Source: a bacterium (lineage in GTDB: Bacteria; UBA10199; DSSB01). Taken from it: a stretch of 6,583 nucleotides of DNA. Positions 1-5,965 of this stretch are shown here, piece after piece. The translations under genes were made by a program, and so were the position numbers. Every line of letters starts with the position of its first letter. The stretch's first letter is position 1. The DNA is taken from positions 1 through 6,583 of the forward strand of contig JAUHYS010000118.1 of the NCBI GenBank assembly GCA_030426445.1, written 5' to 3'. The notes beneath the pieces were generated by a model. The model was not told where the DNA came from, did not search any database, and saw nothing but the letters and a program-made list of their open reading frames with translations.

Positions 1-149
1 ACTTTTTTTAAGGCCTTAATATCTGATTGGTCTTGAAAACGATTCTTTTTATGCTCTGACAATCTCAGCTAACAACTCAATAAAAGCCATAAAGCAATTA
101 TGTACAGAAATGAAATTTTATCAAGACGATATAGCCAGAACCGAACCAT
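1..149 (-). other. Unresolved short open frames after the kinase gene, possible gene remnant
   Basis: Downstream of the kinase stop, an ATG at 149 opens a 26-codon hydrophobic frame (starts MVRFWLYRLD, ends LWLLLSC) that stops at 69-71 (TAG). An AAGGTGA overlapping the kinase stop codon lies about 12 bases before it. The same frame continues after the stop, open to the window edge, and reads SEHKKNRFQDQSDIKALKK. That stretch looks like real protein and loosely recalls the K-x-x-R-x-Q-D-x-x-D-I-x-A-L tail of some nucleotidyltransferase-like proteins. It could be a decayed gene, a small membrane peptide followed by another gene starting at the TTG at 62, or chance. The family resemblance is from memory and weak. 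Confidence 0.2.
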
Positions 150-160
150 GAATAGTTTCT

Positions 161-1207
161 TCACCTTAACTCAGCAACAGACTCTGCAAAAATTTCTTGC
201 AAATTTTGATACTGGGGCAATTGAGAAAAGGCCTGTTTGACATAATTTAACGATGCAGGCACGTGGGGTAAAAATTTGGGATTGTTTTTAACAGTTTTGA
301 TAAATTGAAAACGCCCCGTATCTTTAAGTTTACGTTGCAGTGTGATCAAATGAAAGCCCTGCCAAAAGCTTGCTTCGTCCATATCTAAAAGGCCCCTGCT
401 CTTGGCTTGGCTAAAATAGTGATGCCCCAGTTGAGTGACTTGTTCCCATGTCAGTTCAATATAGGAGTCGCGTAATAAAGCCACTAGATCATATTGCGGC
501 GGGCCTTTGAGGGCGTCCTGAAAATCAATCAAGTAAAAATCATAGCCATGCATTAAAAGGTTGCGGGATTGAAAATCCCGGTGCGTCAAACTGTAGGGAA
601 TTTGCACAATTTGTTTTGCGATCTCTTTAAAAATTTCTTTTAAATGCTTTTGCGTTTTTTGACTCAGTTGAATTTGAAAGCGGTCCTCAATGCCGTATTC
701 CACAAAATGTTGCAGCTCCCATTCTAAAAGTTCTGCCGAAAAACTGCGATGAAAGGCAATGCAATCGGAGTCGGGATTTTCTTTTCCAGCTTGCTGAAAT
801 TGCAACAACAGGTCAATGGCCTGTTGGTAAAAGAAATTTTGCTGCAGTCTATTGGCTTCTATTACCAAACTTTCCAGAGACTTATCTCCCAAGTCTTCTA
901 GTAAAATCATGCCTTGGTCCAACTGAGTCGCGACCACTTGGGGTGCCGGAAGACCGGCTTTTTGCAGATAGCGCGCGATGTTTAAAAAAGGCATTTCGTC
1001 GGACTCAAAAGTGCTGGGCCGCTGCGTGACTTCCTCGGCAATGCTGTGGGCCCCGGCTGGCAGCTTCATTAAAATATAAGACCGTTCAGCCGTATGAACG
1101 CGGTAATACTCACGGTACGAGGCCTCGCCAAAAAGCTTTTCACAATTTGTGATGGTTTTTTTATCAGGAATCAAAGTTTGTAATGTGGATAATAGGGCGT
1201 CATTCAT
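161..1207 (-). CDS. amgK: AmgK-like aminoglycoside/choline kinase-superfamily phosphotransferase (probable amino-sugar kinase)
   Basis: A 348-residue cytoplasmic kinase of the APH fold. Visible in order are the nucleotide-loop-like GEASYREYYRV (27-37), the ATP-binding lysine candidate K48 in ILMKLPAG, the hinge LLEDLGD (102-108), the catalytic loop THRDFQSRN (208-216, D211 as base, N216 for metal) and the second metal motif IDFQDA (227-232, D228). The later QRKLKDTGRF (291-300) and the PKFLPHVPASLNYV tail match the AmgK/COG3178 group rather than antibiotic kinases. Characterised AmgK phosphorylates the anomeric carbon of MurNAc or GlcNAc, feeding MurU for UDP-MurNAc recycling. That specificity is inferred here. 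The partner murU is not in the window, so the symbol is tentative. The ATG at 1207 has no strong Shine-Dalgarno. An overlapping out-of-frame ATG starts 4 bases later. The gene follows the ATPase gene after 73 bases and has its own promoter-like sequence. Confidence 0.85.
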   Translation of the reverse strand: MNDALLSTLQTLIPDKKTITNCEKLFGEASYREYYRVHTAERSYILMKLPAGAHSIAEEVTQRPSTFESDEMPFLNIARYLQKAGLPAPQVVATQLDQGMILLEDLGDKSLESLVIEANRLQQNFFYQQAIDLLLQFQQAGKENPDSDCIAFHRSFSAELLEWELQHFVEYGIEDRFQIQLSQKTQKHLKEIFKEIAKQIVQIPYSLTHRDFQSRNLLMHGYDFYLIDFQDALKGPPQYDLVALLRDSYIELTWEQVTQLGHHYFSQAKSRGLLDMDEASFWQGFHLITLQRKLKDTGRFQFIKTVKNNPKFLPHVPASLNYVKQAFSQLPQYQNLQEIFAESVAELR

Positions 1208-1219
1208 GCTGTGTTTGCT

Positions 1220-1247
1220 AATCTTGAGCTAAAATAAAGTCAAGATT
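1220..1247. repeat. Perfect 8-bp inverted repeat upstream of the kinase gene
   Basis: AATCTTGA (1220-1227) and TCAAGATT (1240-1247) are exact reverse complements around a 12-base AT-rich centre. The element lies 12 bases before the kinase start codon and covers the -10-like TATTTT on the minus strand. It could be an operator, or a hairpin in the leader or after the ATPase gene. There is no U-run after either arm, so it does not look like a standard terminator. Confidence 0.55.
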
Positions 1248-1260
1248 CTTGCGTAATCAA
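1231..1260 (-). promoter_or_regulatory. Candidate sigma-70 promoter for the kinase gene
   Basis: On the minus strand TTGATT (1260-1255) and TATTTT (1236-1231) are spaced by 18 bases, placing transcription start near 1224, about 16 bases before the ATG. A second -35-like TTGACT (1243-1238) has no good -10 partner. The match is moderate and the region is AT-rich, so chance is possible. It would let the kinase be transcribed apart from the ATPase gene. Confidence 0.35.
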
Positions 1261-1280
1261 GCACAGGCAGAAAAGTTGGT

Positions 1281-2609
1281 TTAGGAAATGAGTGTTTGAG
1301 TGAGCGCATCCAGGCGCTCCAATAAATAAAAGGGGATATTATAAATTTTTGTTTTTTTGTTTAAATGAAAGGTTTCTAAAGGCGATAAAGAAATGACGAT
1401 TCCCAATGGGCTTAGCCCCATTTCTAGATAGCCTTTGAGCCCTTTGAGATGAGTTTTCTTAACTTGGGCGACGGATTTGACTTCTAAGGGCAGCGTAGCT
1501 TCCTTGAGTTTGAACATGAAGTCGATTTCGGTTCCCGAAGAGGATTTTTTATAGCCGACTAAGGGTGAGAGTGGGTTCTGCCGAAACAATTCGATAGCGA
1601 CCATGTTTTCTAATAAACCTCCTAGAGTCTCTTTGCCCATGAGTTTAGAAAAGCTTAATTTGGGAAGTGCCATTTCCCTTAAACGTTTTGCCAATCCATG
1701 GTCAAATAAATAGCGTTTAGGGTGAAATTGATTGGAAGCCTTACCCCCTTTTTGGTCGGATTTAATAAGCATTCTCCAGAGTTCTAATTGACTGAGGGCT
1801 TCGATGATCCAGGCATTTTTTCCTCCGTCTAAAAACTGTGAAACCTGAGTGTTTTTAAAAGGGGAGCCCAATAAAGCGGCGGTGGTTTTGAGGCAGGCTT
1901 CAAAATAGGCGACCTTTTCTTCTCCGTAGATACGAGAAAAATCACGCAAATAGGCATAGTAGAGATTTTCCAAATTTTTTTCCCAATCTTTTTTAGAAAA
2001 AAAATGTAAAACGACCTCGGGCATGCCTCCGACTTGAAGATAATTTTCAAAGCTTTCAGTCAATTTTTGGTGTACGATTGGACTCGGGGGATTTTTAAAA
2101 GAGGCTTTAGCAAGATATTCCAACAGAGAAGTTTGATGACCAGCCAGTAGAAATTCTTCAAAACTAAAAGGGGCGACCACCCAATGCTCTACCCGACCCA
2201 CCGGATAACGTGTATCCGAGCGAAAAAGCCGTTGCATACTGGAGCCCGAGAGGACGGTTTGCGTCTCTGGCCATTTTTCCTTCATAAAACGAACGAATTT
2301 TCCCAATTGGGAGCTCTCTTGAGCTTCGTCTATGAAAAGAATCTTTCCACGATTGGGTTTAAAGTTGCATTCAATCTGTAATAAGTCTGTCCATTCGGAA
2401 AAATTTTTACAGGCCTGAATTTGGGCCACTAAGTTGGGGTCTTCCTCAAGGTTGATTTCGATAAAATCCTGCGCTAACTCCGCCAAGACTTGGCGAATGA
2501 GGGTGGTCTTACCTACCTGTCTGGCGCCCTCCACTAGTAAGACAGAGCTTTGTCCCGTTGTTTCCATTAAACGGCTTTTTAGTTTTTCGCTTATTTTCCG
2601 GTGTATCAT
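1281..2609 (-). CDS. AAA+ ATPase with DUF4143 domain
   Basis: A 442-residue protein of the common two-part family with an N-terminal P-loop ATPase (AAA_14 type) and a C-terminal DUF4143 domain. Walker A is GARQVGKTT (28-36, K34). Walker B is ILFIDEAQ (90-97, D94 and E95). A sensor-1-like LSGSS (120-124) and an arginine-finger candidate R139 in PVGRVEHW follow. The DUF4143 part includes YLQVGGMPEVV (190-200) and, near the end, EIDFMF (361-366) with LEVKS (375-379). D363, E376 and K378 have the spacing of a PD-(D/E)XK nuclease-like core. The cellular role of this family is not settled, so no function is assigned. The opening MIHRKISEKL is typical of the family and supports the ATG at 2609, although no Shine-Dalgarno precedes it. 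An internal ATG at codon 15 is the alternative start. Two palindromes sit just upstream, suggesting separate control. Confidence 0.93.
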   Translation of the reverse strand: MIHRKISEKLKSRLMETTGQSSVLLVEGARQVGKTTLIRQVLAELAQDFIEINLEEDPNLVAQIQACKNFSEWTDLLQIECNFKPNRGKILFIDEAQESSQLGKFVRFMKEKWPETQTVLSGSSMQRLFRSDTRYPVGRVEHWVVAPFSFEEFLLAGHQTSLLEYLAKASFKNPPSPIVHQKLTESFENYLQVGGMPEVVLHFFSKKDWEKNLENLYYAYLRDFSRIYGEEKVAYFEACLKTTAALLGSPFKNTQVSQFLDGGKNAWIIEALSQLELWRMLIKSDQKGGKASNQFHPKRYLFDHGLAKRLREMALPKLSFSKLMGKETLGGLLENMVAIELFRQNPLSPLVGYKKSSSGTEIDFMFKLKEATLPLEVKSVAQVKKTHLKGLKGYLEMGLSPLGIVISLSPLETFHLNKKTKIYNIPFYLLERLDALTQTLIS

Positions 2610-2618
2610 AGGGTGACT

Positions 2619-2644
2619 TTAGCAAAATATGCGTATTTTGATAA
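2619..2644. promoter_or_regulatory. Palindrome copy 1 before the ATPase gene (putative operator)
   Basis: An imperfect 26-bp palindrome with core CAAAATATGCGTATTTTG: 7-bp perfect arms around TGCG, extended to 11-bp arms with one mismatch (left TTAG, right ATAA flanks). Its near edge is 9 bases before the ATPase ATG, so a bound protein or an RNA hairpin here could block start-codon access or transcription. The symmetry and the second copy make a dimeric DNA-binding regulator the simplest reading, but the binder is unknown. Confidence 0.65.
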
Positions 2645-2650
2645 GTATTT

Positions 2651-2676
2651 TTAACAAAATATGCGTATTTTGATAA
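2651..2676. promoter_or_regulatory. Palindrome copy 2 before the ATPase gene (putative operator)
   Basis: This is the second 26-bp palindrome, identical to copy 1 except for one base in the left flank (TTAA against TTAG). It has the same TGCG centre and one mismatch in the 11-bp arms. Together with copy 1 it fills the place where the ATPase promoter should lie. No clean -35/-10 pair could be separated from it. Confidence 0.65.
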
Positions 2677-2742
2677 AAAAATCACTGAATGAAGTCTCCT
2701 TAAGGCGGGAACTCCCATTGGGGCAAACGATGACATCATTGC

Positions 2743-2792
2743 AAAAAAGTCTTGACTAAAATGCGGTTGAGCGCATGATTAAAGAGCTCTTT
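2743..2792 (-). terminator. Weak terminator-like region after the secreted-protein gene
   Basis: Reading the minus strand after the stop at 2828, there is a perfect 12-bp palindrome AAAGAGCTCTTT (2792-2781). It is followed by a small hairpin, ATGCG (2776-2772) pairing with CGCAT (2765-2761), then TTTTAG, and then a further run of six T at 2748-2743. The stem is only 5 bp, so this is a poor intrinsic terminator at best. It is the only candidate that would end the citrate synthase/NhaA/secreted-protein transcript before the ATPase gene. Confidence 0.3.
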
Positions 2793-2827
2793 GAGTCCAA
2801 GTCTTCATTATTACCATCATTAACAGA

Positions 2828-3160
2828 CTACTCCGGCAAATAAATCGTGCTTCCATCCGGGCTACGGTAAGGTTGGTTATAATAGTAAGGGTCCGGATAA
2901 GGGTAATAGTAAGGATCGCCGTAATAATTAGGGGGATAAGCATTAGGAGGATAAGGGCGATGTCTCGGGTCGATATGCACGCCATTGGGCCCTGGGTAAT
3001 GCCCACTTGCCGGAGGGGGTACCTGCAATTGCCCCGGGTGATAAGGGTGAAAAGCATTGGGAGGTGGGGGTTGGTCCGCATGGGCTTGGTTGATTACAAG
3101 CGGTGTTAAAACAACAGGTACCATTAATGCCATAAACAGGCTTATCAATAATTTTTTCAT
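2828..3160 (-). CDS. Small secreted proline/tyrosine-rich protein of unknown function
   Basis: A 110-residue protein I do not recognise. Residues 1-28 form a Sec signal peptide: KK at 3-4, a hydrophobic core, and an A-H-A site before D29 that fits signal peptidase I. There is no lipobox cysteine, and no cysteine at all. The mature part of about 82 residues has roughly 24 prolines and 15 tyrosines, with runs such as PPPP (31-34), YPPNAYPPN (70-78) and PDPYYY (89-94), plus several His and Asn. It should be extended and disordered, and exported to the periplasm or surface. Composition suggests a cell-envelope or matrix-type protein, but that is only inference. The ATG at 3160 is preceded by AGGGG with a short 3-base spacer, inside a hairpin. 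It follows NhaA after 63 bases. The signal peptide and biased but orderly composition argue that it is real, despite open shadow frames opposite it. Confidence 0.75.
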   Translation of the reverse strand: MKKLLISLFMALMVPVVLTPLVINQAHADQPPPPNAFHPYHPGQLQVPPPASGHYPGPNGVHIDPRHRPYPPNAYPPNYYGDPYYYPYPDPYYYNQPYRSPDGSTIYLPE

Positions 3161-3163
3161 ATA

Positions 3164-3184
3164 CCCCTATTTTACTCAAATAGG
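3164..3184 (-). promoter_or_regulatory. Leader hairpin covering the ribosome binding site of the secreted-protein gene
   Basis: In the minus-strand transcript CCTATTT (3184-3178) pairs with AAATAGG (3172-3166) across a 5-base loop GAGTA, a 7-bp stem. The 3' arm overlaps the Shine-Dalgarno AGGGG (3168-3164), which is 3 bases from the ATG. When folded it would hide part of the ribosome binding site. The stem is AU-rich and could melt easily. Read on the plus strand, the same hairpin is followed by CTTTTTTT and resembles a terminator, but no plus-strand gene ends nearby. Confidence 0.45.
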
Positions 3185-3199
3185 CTTTTTTTGGAAAGG

Positions 3200-3227
3200 G
3201 TTATTCATTTAATCTTTTAGGGTTCAA
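3200..3227 (-). promoter_or_regulatory. Weak promoter candidate for the secreted-protein gene
   Basis: On the minus strand TTGAAC (3227-3222), overlapping the NhaA stop codon, and AATAAC (3205-3200) are 16 bases apart. Each hexamer matches consensus only in part. It is listed because it would allow expression independent of NhaA. Simple read-through from NhaA is an equally good explanation. Confidence 0.25.
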
Positions 3228-4579
3228 ACGAGTTGGGATTTCTTTTCTGTTTTTGAAGCCTTCAAAGTGAGCACCAGGTAGCCCAAAAGACCAGCAAAGA
3301 GAGAGCTGATTAAAATAGTTAATTTTGCCAGGGGAAGATGTTCGGCACCACGAAAGGCCAAGTTGGTGACAAATAAAGACATGGTAAACCCAATTCCCCC
3401 TAAAATGGAAACCCCGTATAATTGAAACCAGGTAGCCCCTTTGGGCAGGTCAGCGAGTTTGAGTTTGACCATTAGCCAGGCAAAACTAAAGATGCCCAGC
3501 TGTTTGCCAAAAACCAAACCCATAAAGATACCTATACTCACAGGGCTGAGTAAATCACTTAAAACAGTGGTGTCGATTTTGACTCCGGCGTTAGCTAAAG
3601 CAAAAATAGGTAAAATAAAATACACCACCCAAGGTTGCAGGGCATGTTCCAGGCTTTGCAGAGGGGCCTGGACATTATTACAGGCAACAGATAGCTCGTC
3701 GATTTCGGCTAAACTTTCATCGTTGGGTAACGATTTTGGGTTTTGTGTGGCTACTTTGCCAAAGCGCTCCAAAGCTTCTTTACCGCGTTTGAGAAAATCT
3801 TTAGCATCGAGCCGGGTGCGTGCCGGAATGGTAAAGGCGGCCAGGACCCCAGCAATCGTAGCATGGACTCCAGAAAATAAAAAGGCCAGCCAAAGTCCAC
3901 CGATTCCAAAAATGGCATAAATCAAGGGGTTACGCACGCCCATTCGATTAAGAAACATCAGTAAAATTAAAGCCCCTGCTCCGAAATACAAATCTAAGAG
4001 GACGATATTAGAAGGGTAAAAAATGGCAATCACCAGAACCGCACCCAAGTCATCGACAATAGCTAGAGCTGTTAAAAAAACTTTGAGACCAATGGGGACT
4101 CGGGGCCCCAACAAAGTCAGCACTCCCAATGCAAAGGCAATGTCCGTCGCCATGGGGATTCCCCAGCCATGGGCGCTGGGAAGCTTCCAATTAAAAAAAA
4201 CATAAATCAAGGCTGGAACCAGCATTCCACCGAGAGCCCCTGCAATGGGTAATAAAGCTTTTTTCGGGGTGGCAAGTTCTCCCACCAGGATCTCACGCTT
4301 AATTTCTAAACCTACTACAAAGAAAAACACCGCCATTAGGCCATCATTGACCCAATGCAGTAAAGACTCGGTTAAGCCATAGTGATGATTGATTTCGATG
4401 CCAATTTTAGTATGCCAGAGGGCATCGTAATAATGCGCCCAAGGTGAGTTGGCCCAAAACAGGGCAAGTAAGGTGGCAATGATGAGTAAAATTCCGCCAC
4501 TGGTCTCTAATTGAGCAAAGCGGACAAAGGGTCTAAAAAGCAAGGCCGCGTTTTCGATTTTCCTTTGAGATTTTGCCAT
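3224..4579 (-). CDS. nhaA: Na+/H+ antiporter NhaA
   Basis: A 451-residue inner-membrane antiporter that exports Na+ (or Li+) in exchange for protons, giving sodium and alkaline-pH homeostasis. The NhaA signature is complete: LETSGGILLI near the N terminus, FFFVVGLEIKRE (85-96), MATDIAFALGVL (143-154) with D146, and AIVDDLGAVL (173-182) with D176 and D177, the ion-binding pair of the E. coli protein. SGVHATIAGVLAAF, LQPWVVYFILPIFALANAGV (314-333) and the TM10-type lysine K359 in GLVFGKQLGI follow. The loop between helices 8 and 9 (about 251-313) is about 45 residues longer than in E. coli NhaA; such long-loop homologues are known. I chose the ATG at 4579; a TTG two codons upstream (4585) is the alternative, and neither has a clear Shine-Dalgarno. 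It follows citrate synthase by 18 bases, so co-transcription is likely. Confidence 0.96.
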   Translation of the reverse strand: MAKSQRKIENAALLFRPFVRFAQLETSGGILLIIATLLALFWANSPWAHYYDALWHTKIGIEINHHYGLTESLLHWVNDGLMAVFFFVVGLEIKREILVGELATPKKALLPIAGALGGMLVPALIYVFFNWKLPSAHGWGIPMATDIAFALGVLTLLGPRVPIGLKVFLTALAIVDDLGAVLVIAIFYPSNIVLLDLYFGAGALILLMFLNRMGVRNPLIYAIFGIGGLWLAFLFSGVHATIAGVLAAFTIPARTRLDAKDFLKRGKEALERFGKVATQNPKSLPNDESLAEIDELSVACNNVQAPLQSLEHALQPWVVYFILPIFALANAGVKIDTTVLSDLLSPVSIGIFMGLVFGKQLGIFSFAWLMVKLKLADLPKGATWFQLYGVSILGGIGFTMSLFVTNLAFRGAEHLPLAKLTILISSLFAGLLGYLVLTLKASKTEKKSQLV

Positions 4580-4597
4580 GACCAAAAACTTTTACAA

Positions 4598-5716
4598 CTA
4601 TCTTTGAGCAATAGGAATGTAGTGTTGATCGCGAGGGCCGATGTATTCGGCTCGAGGTCGGATGAGACTATTATTTTTATATTGTTCGAGGATGTGGGCC
4701 CCCCAACCGGAAATACGACTCATGGCAAAGAGTAAAGTGTAAAGGTCCGCCGGAATCCCCAATGAGTAGTAAACCGTAGCAGAATAAAAATCGACATTGG
4801 CGTTGATCTTTTTTTCGTTATTCATAAATTGTTCGATTTTTTGAGACATTTCGAAAAATTTTTGCTGGCCCGTAGATTCGCAGAGCTGTTGACTCATGCG
4901 GCGTAAGTGAGTGGCACGGGGGTCCTCGGTGCGATACACACGGTGTCCAAAACCCATAATCTTGCCTTTATTGGCTAAGGCCTTTTTGATGAAATCGACA
5001 GGGTCTTGATCGCCGATTTTGAGCAGCATTTGCATGACCTGTTGGTTGGCACCACCATGCAGCGGGCCTTTTAAAGTTCCAATGGCGCTAGTCACTGCAC
5101 TATAAACGTCGGATAATGTGCTGGTGGTGACTCGGGCAGCAAAGGTTGAGGCATTAAAGCCATGATCGGCATGCAAAATTAAGGCAACATCCATGGCACG
5201 AACGGCAATCTCATCGGGTTTTTCTCCCCTTAACATATATAAAAAATTGGCTGCCAGGCTCAGTTTGGGGTCCGGAGCTATCACTTCTTTGCCTTGCCGA
5301 ATTCTTTCGATTGCAGCTACAATGCTGGGAATTTGAGCACATAGTTTAAGAATACGTTGTTGTTGAGTGTTGAGCTCAGTATTATCCAGGTTTGGATCAA
5401 AAGCAGAAAGGGTCGAAACAGCGGTTCTTAGACTGGCCATGGGCTCCATGTCTTTAGGGAGTTGTCGTAAAATTTCTAACACAGCCCCTGGTAGGGTACT
5501 ATTTTCGGCTAAAAAGGATTTGAGTTCGGATAATTCACTCTGTTTAGGCAATCGCTGGTGAAGTAATAAAAAAATCACTTCTTCAAATTGAGCCTGCTCG
5601 GCGAGTTCATGGATGTTGATTCCCGAATAAACGAGTTCCCCCTTGGCTCCATCAATAAAACATATGTTACTTTGGGCAATAACGACGCCTTTTAATCCTT
5701 CTTTAATTTCTGTCAT
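4598..5716 (-). CDS. gltA: Citrate synthase (short, CitZ-like; methylcitrate synthase not excluded)
   Basis: A 372-residue enzyme condensing acetyl-CoA with oxaloacetate at entry to the TCA cycle. All three catalytic residues are visible: H220 in GPLHGGANQQ, H258 in GFGHRVYRTEDPRA, and D309 in NVDFYSATVYY. DHGFNASTFAARV (184-196) and the substrate-binding LIRPRAEY (351-358) are also typical. The protein starts directly at the GLKGVVIAQSNICFIDG region and lacks the N-terminal extension of E. coli-type GltA. It therefore belongs to the shorter class shared by Gram-positive CitZ and 2-methylcitrate synthases. No propionate-pathway gene (prpB, prpD) is nearby, which favours citrate synthase, but paralogues cannot be excluded. 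The ATG at 5716 has AAAGGA 10 bases upstream. It is probably the first gene of an operon with nhaA and is divergent from the PDZ gene. Confidence 0.95.
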   Translation of the reverse strand: MTEIKEGLKGVVIAQSNICFIDGAKGELVYSGINIHELAEQAQFEEVIFLLLHQRLPKQSELSELKSFLAENSTLPGAVLEILRQLPKDMEPMASLRTAVSTLSAFDPNLDNTELNTQQQRILKLCAQIPSIVAAIERIRQGKEVIAPDPKLSLAANFLYMLRGEKPDEIAVRAMDVALILHADHGFNASTFAARVTTSTLSDVYSAVTSAIGTLKGPLHGGANQQVMQMLLKIGDQDPVDFIKKALANKGKIMGFGHRVYRTEDPRATHLRRMSQQLCESTGQQKFFEMSQKIEQFMNNEKKINANVDFYSATVYYSLGIPADLYTLLFAMSRISGWGAHILEQYKNNSLIRPRAEYIGPRDQHYIPIAQR

Positions 5717-5726
5717 GGGCTTGAAA

Positions 5727-5732
5727 TCCTTT
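5727..5732 (-). promoter_or_regulatory. Ribosome binding site of citrate synthase
   Basis: AAAGGA on the minus strand lies 10 bases before the ATG at 5716. It is the clearest Shine-Dalgarno in the window and supports this start over any internal one. Confidence 0.55.
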
Positions 5733-5887
5733 GAAATTTCTGCAAGTATTGGCTAGGAAAGAAGATTTATTAATTCTTTATTGTCTGTTAGCTAAAAAAC
5801 TAAATAGGGCTGTTAAGCGTTATTTATTTAAGTTTGCTGAACAGTGGCTTTGCTTGCAGTTCTTTATAAGTCTTTTTTAAATCGGAC

Positions 5888-5893
5888 TATAAT
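5888..5893 (+). promoter_or_regulatory. Consensus -10 element (TATAAT) for the PDZ gene
   Basis: A perfect TATAAT lies 72 bases before the plus-strand ATG, which puts transcription start near 5900 and a leader of about 66 bases. No good -35 is found at 16-18 bases (TTATAA at 5864-5869 is the best). The promoter may rely on an activator, or the true pair may be TTGCAG (5854-5859) with TTAAAT (5877-5882). The divergent citrate synthase promoter must lie in the same 249-base gap, where a TATAAA (5868-5863, minus strand) is the best -10 seen. Confidence 0.45.
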
Positions 5894-5909
5894 CTTGCAG
5901 AACTTTCTC

Positions 5910-5956
5910 GTTGCGTCAAGGGGCTTCGCAACACCTATTTTAAAAAAATACCCCTT
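5910..5956 (+). promoter_or_regulatory. Possible H-type pseudoknot in the PDZ gene leader
   Basis: Stem 1 is GTTGCG (5910-5915) with CGCAAC (5927-5932). The AAGGGG in its loop (5918-5923) is fully complementary to CCCCTT (5951-5956), which would form stem 2 across an A-rich 18-base connector that contains seven A in a row. The second stem ends 9 bases before the ATG, where a Shine-Dalgarno is otherwise missing. It does not match a riboswitch class I can name with confidence. The base pairing is visible in the sequence; the fold and any function are inference. Confidence 0.35.
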
Positions 5957-5965
5957 AGCTAAAAA

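Larger units (their letters stand above)
2619..2676. repeat. Tandem direct repeat of 22 identical bases, 32-bp period
   Basis: The 22 bases at 2623-2644 recur exactly at 2655-2676, giving a period of 32 bp, close to three helical turns, so the two sites face the same side of the DNA. The palindromic units are separated by the 6 bases GTATTT. No third copy was seen in the window. Confidence 0.85.

Noticed and set aside
2509..2739. Minus-strand frame running from the intergenic gap into the ATPase gene
   Set aside because: It runs through both palindromes and then out of frame through the start of a well-supported gene. Its sequence resembles no protein family.
2752..2779. Plus-strand promoter-like pair TTGACT and CATGAT spaced 16 bases
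   Set aside because: No plus-strand gene follows. It would produce only RNA antisense to the secreted-protein gene, and the -10 match is 4 of 6. An antisense RNA cannot be excluded but has no other support.
2779..3081. Second minus-strand frame overlapping the secreted-protein gene
   Set aside because: It is a frame shadow rich in Ile/Leu/Thr, with no signal sequence logic or ribosome binding site. Low-complexity codon use keeps all frames open here.
2873..3109. Plus-strand open frame opposite the secreted Pro/Tyr-rich protein gene
   Set aside because: It translates to alternating Ile/Val/Arg, the expected mirror of a Pro/Tyr-rich gene on the other strand. It has no convincing ribosome binding site, and the minus-strand frame has a proper signal peptide.
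3166..3192. Plus-strand intrinsic terminator (7-bp stem followed by CTTTTTTT)
   Set aside because: The shape is acceptable, but there is no plus-strand gene upstream for it to end. It is better read as a leader hairpin of the minus-strand gene.
3644..3830. Long hydrophilic insert between NhaA helices 8 and 9 as a novel domain
   Set aside because: Longer loops ending in a conserved LEHALxPWV segment are a known variant among NhaA homologues, so it is noted in the gene entry rather than as a discovery.
3441..3920. Long plus-strand frame opposite nhaA
   Set aside because: It is antisense to a gene with a complete family signature. Its composition (Ser, Lys, Arg, Pro) is what antisense to hydrophobic codons gives.
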